A stretch of 64,000 bases of DNA, from positions 186,001-250,000 of the forward strand of contig MU271144.1 in NCBI GenBank assembly GCA_021432605.1, in the 5' to 3' direction. The notes beneath the pieces were generated by a model. It was given only the letters and a program-made list of their open reading frames with translations, searched no databases and was not told the origin of the DNA. The stretch is from Coniochaeta sp. PMI_546. Taxonomy: Eukaryota; Ascomycota; Sordariomycetes; Coniochaetales; Coniochaetaceae. Made by a program: the position numbers and the translations under genes. Numbering within the stretch: position 1 is the first letter of the stretch; every line of letters begins with the position of its first letter. Shown here in pieces: positions 56,601-64,000 of this stretch.

Positions 56601-59211
56601 TTCAATGATACGCAGTTGGATACCAGCAATGACTCCTCGCCGAGAGTGTTCGTTCTGCCTAGGTCATCGCAGGCTTGTGCTTATGGAGCGCCGACCCATG
56701 ACTCGGCCTATCAAGCGTCAGTCGTTACATGGCCTCGCGGCATCAACGCCTTGGATGTTCTTAGTGATACCGGATTCGTTGCTTCGTTTGCGCTGTCTTG
56801 TACCTTGGGTCTGGTCCGTATGACAGGCATACCTCCTGTCCAGATCCAAGTCCTAACGGCCTGCCAGTCCGATATGTCCTGGAGTACGCAGTAGGACTGG
56901 CTAGAATGGCACATCGTTGTTGCACACTGGCGTCGTATCAACCTCAGCGCGAGGGACCACCATATGGATGGATTCTTGGGCATCACGCTTCTTTCCCTGT
57001 TCTGGGCTACCATCAACTTTCAAACCAAGGGTTCCAGCAACCACTCGCTTCTTGTTCCTTGGCTGTCTTCCGGGCTGGCTTCTGCCAGGCACTAACCTCA
57101 ACCGAGGCGAACGTACAGCATCTTGACACCGCAGAGAAACCTCGAAAGCGGGACGAAGAACGGCGGTGAAGCCACGCCTGCTATAGCTGACGTTTGGAGC
57201 CGGATGCTATCCGGTTCTTGCATTCCTTCTGCTTCAAAAAGCGGTAAAGGCTGATAAGTCATGCTTGCGCTGGCACGAGTGTGCGGCGAAGCCGATAGCC
57301 GGTGTCAGATCAGTTCATGGCCATCGATCGGAAACCGGCGACACGGAATAAAGGCATTTGACAGTGTCGGCCTCATCTTCGGCTTCCAGCATGGCTAATA
57401 ATTTCAAACAGGAGTCTAGGGACTGAGGCTATTCCAGCGTATAATATTGTGCCAATCGCAAGCTGACTGGACCTGCATGTAAACCATGAGGCCGGCGCTT
57501 GTGGTGCATGTCTCATCACCTTCAAGACTGCCAGCCCTAACGGCCACTTGCATATCTGACGGCTTGCAACATCTTTGTTCCTGTTTGGTCCGAGGGAATA
57601 GAACTGAAAAAGCATTGGACGTGGGATTGCTGAGCACGGTGCAAACGTCGTTGCGGTGTGACAAGGAAGACCGTCCGATGGAGTCCATCATCCACCGCGA
57701 CATATTAGAAAACAATCAAGACGGCAGGGATGTAATCTTGGCCCATTTAACAACAAACACTGTCCTGATGCTGCGGATTACCTCGTTCTGACAGCAGATC
57801 TCCTATTTAGGTCAAGCGTGCATATGTATCTCCAAACCCAGATATACCCGATCTAGCGGTGAGGATTCATATGGTCAGCCAACCAGTGATAGCTGTCCCC
57901 TTTGAAGAACAGTCCGTATCGAAATCTTGATCGCCGACTTGGATCAAGTATCTGAAGATGCGCGGATGATCACCCCAGAAATACATCCTCTTGTTTACGT
58001 CGTACGTTCCACGCCCCGAGCGAACTCCAAGTCTGAAACGAGGCGAGTTTCCTGTCCTACAGTCATTAGCTTCTTCTCGAAGCGACGCAGCCCTGAGCCC
58101 CATCTTTCCGAGAAGTCTTCGACTTCTCCTGCCGGTGTCCCTGGACTCTCCTTTGCGTTACCACTTGTGTTTCGATGCTATGAATGTCTGTAGTGGACTT
58201 CATGTAGAAGAGACTGGTGCCGTGCGGCTCGAGAAACTCGTGCCGGATGTGTGCGCCTTGGATGCCGTGTACAGGTGCACCTCAAACCCTGCATACCCGG
58301 GCTGTGATGCCTCCGTCGTACAAGTCGTGCTCATCGGCCGGACCCGGTACTTGGCCTGTACTGTCACTGCCGGAAGCGTCTTACATGTTACGGGAATCTG
58401 TCTGCCGTTTTGCAACATGGAATATTCCGACGGTGAAGTGCGGGGCGGCAGGCGCCCTCGAACACGATGCCACTGGGCCATTGATAACAGATATGAAAGA
58501 ACCTGCCTACGGAACTGGCGCACGTACAACAGAACAAGTCGAGGGAGAGAAGTCAGTGTTTGGGCCAGTGGAGCTTGGGAGCTGGCCCGAACGTGTTGTG
58601 CGAAGAGACACAGATCGATCGGGAGAGTTATGCACCAACGGCACATAATGGCGCCTGGCGCCTGTCTGTATGACGTTGGTCAGGAACAGCCTAGGGTTTC
58701 ACGCTGCGGAGCGAGACTGCAAGTGACGATAATGGAGGGTATACCGAATTTTCCTAGGTGCATGAGTTGCTGTGTGCCAAGGGCACCCTTGATCAGGAGA
58801 TCCATTTGACCTTGGGATACTAGCATAATCCTCCAGCGAATGCCGCAAAGCACCCGACACTGCAGCTGAGTGAAGCCATCACTATGTGGTCATGATCAAG
58901 ACACAATACGCTATATACATCTGCCAGTATTCAGACCATCCAACGACCGACATTCCCATTATACTGGATCGCCATGTCCGCCTAGCTCACGGCTGGACTT
59001 CTGCCACGACTAACAGGAGAGCCATTCTTCAGTATACACCGAGGGCTAGGTCGACCCGGGCAACCCGACAATACCATGGCGTAATAGTTTCGAGGCTCTT
59101 TGCGAAAAGACACCACGTGCTGGGCTTCACGCTCAGAATGTTGCACAGGTGGATAGTGCTTCCTTATCATCCTGGTGTAGACTGCAATATCAAAGATCGA
59201 TATATGTGCCC
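53657..59211. other. 5.5 kb gene-poor block
   Basis: No gene can be supported with confidence. CpG-containing words are common, so it is not visibly RIP-mutated. A TCACGTGA palindrome lies at 55316-55323. Overlapping open frames occur at 56.2-56.9 kb. A 272-codon open stretch at 57991-58809 is listed separately. Confidence 0.4.
58180..58809 (+). other. Unassigned long open frame
   Basis: From the ATG at 58180 this frame runs 209 codons; with the upstream part without ATG (from 57991) it is open for 272. The other plus frame (58217-58648) and the minus strand (58646-58200) are also open over the same region, so low stop density rather than coding may explain it. The encoded protein is Cys- and Arg-rich with no domain I recognise and no signal peptide. 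Splice sites were not resolved. Confidence 0.2.
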
Positions 59212-60938
59212 TCACGGTTGCGGAGTGAAGTCCCATAGGTCAACCAGCAGACTGTTCTTCTCACCCGAGCCGGGTTCCGCCGAGGTAAATATCCTCTTTG
59301 GAATCATGAACTCGACCACTGGCGGTTTCTTGACTTCCTTGTGCATTTCCGCCTCGATAAGCTGTAGACGGGGACTGTCAGCAACCGATATCACTGTACT
59401 GAGAAAACATCTCAACTTACACTCTGATAAGAATGATCTAAGAAGTCCTCCAGGTTATAGACCTGTTTAGTGAACTGCTCCGAGATGATCTTCGCAATAG
59501 TCGCCACATTGGGGTGGTAATGCGATTGCAACTGAACGATCTCCCAGAGGCAGCTCTCAATCGCCCGCGTCTCCATGGGATCCATCTCATCGGGCAAAAA
59601 GGGATCTGCGAGCCCCTCGGCTTCAATCTCTGCCTTCTCCTCTCTGGTTCGCGGCACCCTGTGGATCATGAAGGTACAGAGGGGGTGCTTCTTCAGGATG
59701 TTGTATATCCAGGGAACAATCGCGACGATGGCGCTTGGAGGAGCATTGAGCGCTAGGCGCGCAAGTCTTTTGACGAAGCTTGCCACCAGGACGGCGGGCA
59801 GATGGGAGGAGGCGAGGAAGGTGTCGAGTAGGCGGAAGAAACGTGATCGGTGCTTCGAGTGCAAAAGGTTCGCATCCAAAAGTGAGTAGAGTTTGTTGTA
59901 GAAAAGAGGATAATCCAAGTTCCGTTCCTGGATCAGGAAGAAGACACCTGACAGTGCCAGGAGTGATACTGATCCGCCCTCGTTGTAACAGTCCGTCAGG
60001 AAGTCCATCAGCAATTCCGGTTTGGTGAACCAGGGGGCTATTGAGGCCGCCATGATCTCGAGGACTTTCTTCTTTTGCGGCTTGTTAAGACCCAATCTCA
60101 TCAATGCCATCCATGCTTCTTGTGCCTGCTTCTTGTGCTGAGAGAGTGTACGGAGTGCGTGCGTTTTCTTGGTGGGAGGGTCTATGTAGAAGTCCAGGTC
60201 CTCGCTCGCGTCTGGTACTCCCTCGATAGATGTCAGGAAGTCGAAGATGTTAATCACGGTATCCTCTCCCAGAGAGCTGGCCGACGACTCAGACAAGATC
60301 TCTCGGAGAGTCCTGAAGGTATAGAATCGGATGTCGTCGTATTCGTCCACGAACTTCTCAATGAACTCTGCCCGCACGCTGTCATCTACCTCCGGCCGCA
60401 CTATTGCGGTAATGAACTCGGAAAAGGACGCTCCCGGAAAGCTGTACTCGCCGGTACCATTCAGATACTGCGCCTCAGCCTTCAACAGTCGCATAGACAG
60501 GGTTGAGGCTGTCAGCGCAGCTTCTTCCTGCTGGAGCATCGACGTAAGGACCCTCCTGTACTCTGATAACCGCTCCCGGAGCCACCGCACGACTGTCTCC
60601 TCCTTTTCAGATGCCCCCTTCTTCTTCGTCAAGCTCCCCGCCGCAAGGAGACGGGTAAAGACCCTGCATAGCGAGACCGCTGCAACGATAGCAACTTCTG
60701 CGTCTTGCGGGTCTCCTTGCTGCGCAACACCGATAAGCGTCGTGATATTGTTGTAGTGTTTCCTAGACTCCAGTATCTCGGTCTCTAGTAACAGAATTTT
60801 CGAATGTACATCATCGATCTCGCCGTCCGATGAGGACTCGTAGTCGTCGCTGCTTGTTGACCGTGAACGCTTCTTGACAGGCTCCTCGCCGCCCTTATGT
60901 TTCCGCTTCGAGCCAGATGACTCCGGCTTTCCTGCCAT
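59212..60938 (-). CDS. NOC4: Nucleolar complex protein 4 (CBF/Mak21 family)
   Basis: Two exons (60938-59421, 59361-59212) encode 555 residues, close to the usual Noc4 length. Noc4 pairs with Nop14 in the nucleolus and is needed for 40S subunit assembly and export. It begins with a Lys/Ser-rich nuclear tail (KRKHKGGEEPVKKRSRS). Helical repeats follow, then the CBF/Mak21 block: EAWMALMRLGLNKPQKKKVLEIM, LALSGVFFLIQERNLDYPLFYNKLYSLL and RFFRLLDTFLASSHLPAVLVASFVKRLARLAL. The C-terminus has MDPMETRAIESCLWEIVQLQSHYHPNVA and ends, after the phase-0 junction HSYQS/LIEAEMH, in PPVVEFMIPKRIF. The ATG chosen precedes the basic tail. It is head-to-head with ATP4. Confidence 0.95.
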
Positions 60939-61229
60939 GTTGATATCTCTGCAGTCTGAAAAAGACAACCCTGCAAATCGGCTCTCCAATGCTTCCTTGA
61001 CTCTGAGATTGACGATGCGGGATGGGGAATCTTTTTTTAAAGCGGGGCCATCGTCAATCGCTATCGGAAGTTGCAGGATAAGAGAAACCTGCGAGGTGCA
61101 GCGTCACGTGACAATTGTATTGCCGAAGCTTTTGAACTAAGCATCTCGTTAAAACCTCAACCCTCCTCCGAAGCTGCCCATCAACGTCAATCGCTAGCCA
61201 GTCCAGCCCTGATATCATCACACATCACA
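60939..61229. promoter_or_regulatory. Shared NOC4/ATP4 promoter with a TCACGTGA palindrome
   Basis: The start codons of NOC4 and ATP4 are 291 bases apart and divergent. A perfect palindrome TCACGTGA lies at 61104-61111. It is an ideal Cbf1-type E-box, placed about 120 bases from ATP4 and 165 from NOC4. Use by either gene is inferred. Confidence 0.5.
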
Positions 61230-62191
61230 ATGGCGTCCCGCTTGGCAAGGACCGCTGTCGGTAAGTTCTTCCATCACACACGATCCGAACGCGCACCCAA
61301 TTGAGTCGCAATCGCTAACAACAGTGTCGAAATCCAGGGGCCGCCCGCCTCCGACCGTCTCTCTCGCAACGCACCCTCCCGTCCCTGACGTCGCTCACAG
61401 CCGTCCGCGGCGCCTCATCCAACGTCCCCGCCGAGGACCCCAAGACCAAGGCCCAGTCCATCATCGACTCCCTGCCCGGCAGCAGCCTCGTCTCCAAGAC
61501 GGCCATCCTCTCGTCCGCCGCCGGTCTGTCCATCTACGCCATCAGCAACGAGTACTATGTTGTCAACGAGGAGACCGTCGTCGCCTTCTGCCTGCTCAGC
61601 GTGTGGGGTGCCCTCATCAAGTACGGTGGCCCCATGTACAAGGAGTGGGCCGAAGCGCAGAACGAGAAGATCAAGGGTATCCTGAACGCTGCGCGTGCCG
61701 ACCACACCGAGGCTGTCAAGGTCCGCATGGAGAACGTCCAGCAGATGTCGGAGGTTGTTGATATCACCAAGAGCCTCTTCGCTGTTTCAAAGGTAAGCGA
61801 AAAGAATGATAAAACCGCAGCGCCGATCGCGTCACGCCGTTGCGGTGTCTCATGGGACAACGGAATGCTGATATGTCCACAGGAAACCGCCAAGCTTGAG
61901 GCCGAGGCATACGAGCTCGAGCAGAAGACCGCTCTGGCCGCCGAGGCCAAGGCAGTCCTCGACTCGTGGGTTCGCTATGAGGGCCAGGTCAAGCAGCGTC
62001 AGCAGAAGGAGCTGGCCGAGTCCGTCATCGCCAAGGTGCAGAAGGAGTTGGAGAACCCCAAGGTCCTGCAGCAGATTCTGCAGCAGAGTGTGGCAGATGT
62101 TGAGAGTAAGTCTTCCTTCTCTATGGCAGACCGTGGGAGGGAAAACAACTGACAAGTTTCTGTAGGGATTGTCTCTTCCAAGGCGCAATAA
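61230..62191 (+). CDS. ATP4: F1Fo ATP synthase subunit 4 (subunit b), mitochondrial precursor
   Basis: Four exons (61230-61260, 61338-61792, 61883-62105, 62166-62191) encode 244 residues. Subunit b forms the peripheral stalk that holds the F1 head against the Fo membrane sector. The N-terminus (MASRLARTAVGAARLRPS..) is a basic, acid-free presequence. It is followed by PAEDPKTKAQSIIDSLPGSSLVSKTAI, two hydrophobic segments (ILSSAAGLSIYAIS and VVAFCLLSVWGALIKYGG), and a long charged helix to the end (QKELAESVIAKVQKELENPKVLQQILQQSVADVERIVSSKAQ). Intron 1 has two possible acceptors. Only the one ending at 61337 keeps the frame; the one 13 bases upstream would shift it. CTAAC is present in intron 1. 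Confidence 0.95.
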
Positions 62192-62478
62192 GCATTTGCA
62201 TATAGAGCTGGCGAAAGAGAGATTCCCTATGTACTACCTTACCTACCTTAGTGTCCATACACGCCTTGTGCCATAGCCAATCTAGTTTTCCGACGTCTTC
62301 ACACCGCTCAGCTGCCATGTGATGCTCGATTCCCTTGCAGGTTCACGCACATCAACACAGACATGGGACTGCAACCTAGAAAGCAATCTTTGAAACGACA
62401 AGTGACTGATGGACAAACATAGGCACGTGATTTATCTAAGTATCTACATCATATATGAATCTGCTGTATCTAGCCCTC

Positions 62479-64000
62479 TCAATGCGACCACGGTCTCGCC
62501 TTGTACCTCGGGTTCTCCTCGGGCTTGGCACCGTACGGTATCTCGACTTCCTCCGGGTTGATATACCACGACGGATCACCGTTCTTCTGCGTCTCACTCC
62601 ACCCATTACCTAGCCACCGCAGCGGATTCTTCGCGGCCTTCTCATCGACATACTCGTAATCGAAATCCTCCCACCGCGGCGTCCTCAGCGCCTCGAGCGC
62701 ATGCAGCGTCGAACCCGGCCACAGCCCGATAATCTTATCACCCTGCCCGCCCTCAGACCGGTACCACGACTTGCAGTTATCGGTATACACCTTATCCTTG
62801 AAGTACTCGTCGCAGTATTCGCTGAAATCCCTGACCCGTTCCGGCTTCGGCTCGATGGTCGCGTAATCCTCCTTCTGCAGCTTGCGGATGATGCGCACGA
62901 CGTAGTCCGTCTCGGCCTCGAGGATCTTGGTCAGGCTGCCGAAACCGATGGCGCTGTTGGGCCCGAACATCATCAGATAGTTCGGGAACCCGTCGATCGT
63001 CACAGACAGGTAGGACTCCGGGTACGGCGTCCAGCGCTCGGCGAGCGTCTTGCCGTTGCGCCCAATCACGTCAAAGGGAGGCGGGGCCGAGACGCGGAAC
63101 CCCGTCGCGCAGGCCAGGGCGTCGATCTCGATGTGGCGGCCCGAGGCGAGTACCACGCCGGTCTCTGTGACGCTGGCTATCTTGCCGTTTACGACCTCGA
63201 CGTTGTCTTGCGTCAGGGACTCGAGGAAGCCAACGCCGGGAGTGAGGCGACGACAGCCCGGGGAGAATGTCGGGATGATATTGTTCAACAGCTCCGGTTT
63301 GGCGGCGAGACGTTTGCTCATGTCCTCGCGGAAGGACTTGACCAGGAACTTTTGCATCTCGCTGCCTTGGATGGTGCTGTCGTGGATGAGGTTGCCGTCA
63401 TCTTCAATCAACTTGCGGATGGCGAGGTAGCCGGCTGGGTCCGAAGCGAAGGCTTGACGTTGGGCTTCGGTGACTGTTTACGGAAGTGATAAGTGTAAAG
63501 TTCAGGGAAGGTCTAGGTTGGGTGTCTTGAACTTACACTCGGTTTGTGAGGGATCCAGACCCAGCTGCCTCATGGCGTTATCGCCGAACGCACCCGAGAT
63601 CCAGGTCGGAGAGCGCATGAAGCACGTCAACTTTGTACCCTCAATCTTCTGGAGGGAGGGGATGATTTGGATGGCGCTGGAACCGTTTCCGATGACACCG
63701 ATCTTCTTGTTCTTGAAGTCATAACTGGGGTATGGATTAGCAAGCAATCCAAGAGCGGAGGGAAGAGCACCGGAAAAGAACTTACTTGTCATCCCAGTCG
63801 CCAGAATGCAGCAGTTTGCCTTGGAATTTATCCAGACCTGGCAGATCCGGCCAGTTGCACTCGTTCAACTGCCCTCGGGCGGTAATGAAGATGTCGGCCT
63901 TGTCCTCGAAGGTCTCACCAGTAGAAACATTCTTGACGTCGAGCTTCCATTTCTTTTCGTCCGCGAGCCACTCGGCTCTCTCGACTTTGTGCGAGGTCTT
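62479..64000 (-). CDS. Flavin-dependent monooxygenase (Baeyer-Villiger/FMO type), C-terminal part
   Basis: Three exons are seen (64000-63786, 63724-63537, 63473-62479), encoding about 465 residues up to the stop; the 5' part lies beyond the window. These enzymes insert oxygen using FAD and NADPH. FQGKLLHSGDWDD matches the FxGxxxHxxxW(P/D) fingerprint of FMO/BVMO enzymes. KIGVIGNGSSAIQI is the second Rossmann GxGxxG for NADPH. ACATGF is the usual ATGF-like motif. The first FAD-binding Rossmann motif must lie outside the window. Junctions restore WDDN/YDFKNKK and SQTEF/TEAQRQAF. The C-terminal 100 residues (SWYRSEGGQGDKIIGLWPGSTLHALEALRTPRWEDFDY) are typical of fungal class B flavoproteins. The substrate is unknown, and no neighbouring genes suggest a biosynthetic cluster inside this window. 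Confidence 0.93.

Noticed and set aside
62479-64000. Secondary-metabolite cluster around the flavin monooxygenase
   Set aside because: The neighbours are ATP4 and NOC4. No synthase, P450 or pathway regulator lies nearby inside the window; the part beyond 64 kb cannot be judged.

Overview
This 64 kb window comes from the nuclear genome of a filamentous ascomycete (Pezizomycotina). Sordariomycetes is the best guess, but I cannot name a genus. The evidence is many short GT-AG introns (roughly 50-200 nt) with CTAAC-type branch points, orthologues typical of this group (Rim15-type PAS/AGC kinase, fungal AP-1-like bZIP, fungal eIF3d with an RG-rich insert, ATP4, NOC4) and long GC-balanced intergenic stretches. 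I support 17 protein-coding genes, two of them cut by the window edges. I found no rRNA, tRNA, CRISPR, or intact or recognisable transposon or virus-like element.

Layout: 0-9 kb holds a gene tail, a UBE3D/Ipa1-like HECT-type E3 (-), eIF3d (-) and a PAP1-like bZIP factor (-). A lysophospholipid acyltransferase (+) follows at 9-10 kb. After a gene-poor block (10.1-15.5 kb) comes a 1960-residue Rim15-like kinase with PAS, C2HC finger, split AGC kinase and receiver domains (+). At 24-36.5 kb a compact housekeeping block holds an MFS transporter of the phosphate-permease type (+), OGG1 (-), U2AF large subunit (+), RPS13/uS15 (+), the Dpy-30/Sdc1 COMPASS subunit (-) and FAN1 nuclease (+). A gene-sparse stretch to about 49 kb carries a disordered conserved protein (-), a CHK/APH-like small-molecule kinase (-) and a Sel1-repeat Nif1/Dsf2-like protein (+). 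At 50.4-52.3 kb lies a second, unrelated bZIP factor with a hydrophobic segment after the zipper (-). After another gene-poor block (53-59 kb) come NOC4 (-), ATP synthase subunit 4 (+) and the 3' part of a flavin monooxygenase (-) that runs off the end.

The genes do not form one pathway. The window is a stretch of core information-processing and housekeeping genes: translation, splicing, ribosome assembly, chromatin, base-excision and crosslink repair, respiration. Regulators and a few accessory enzymes are set among them. Three head-to-head pairs probably share promoters: OGG1/U2AF, SDC1/FAN1 and NOC4/ATP4. The SDC1/FAN1 gap has two MluI cell-cycle boxes, and the NOC4/ATP4 gap has a perfect TCACGTGA palindrome.

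I see no convincing new defence or mobile system. The best leads are the Asp-to-Glu change in the Rim15 receiver domain, the possible membrane-tethered bZIP factor, the MCB boxes at FAN1, a shared GGTACC-type palindrome family, and two unassigned open regions in gene-poor DNA.
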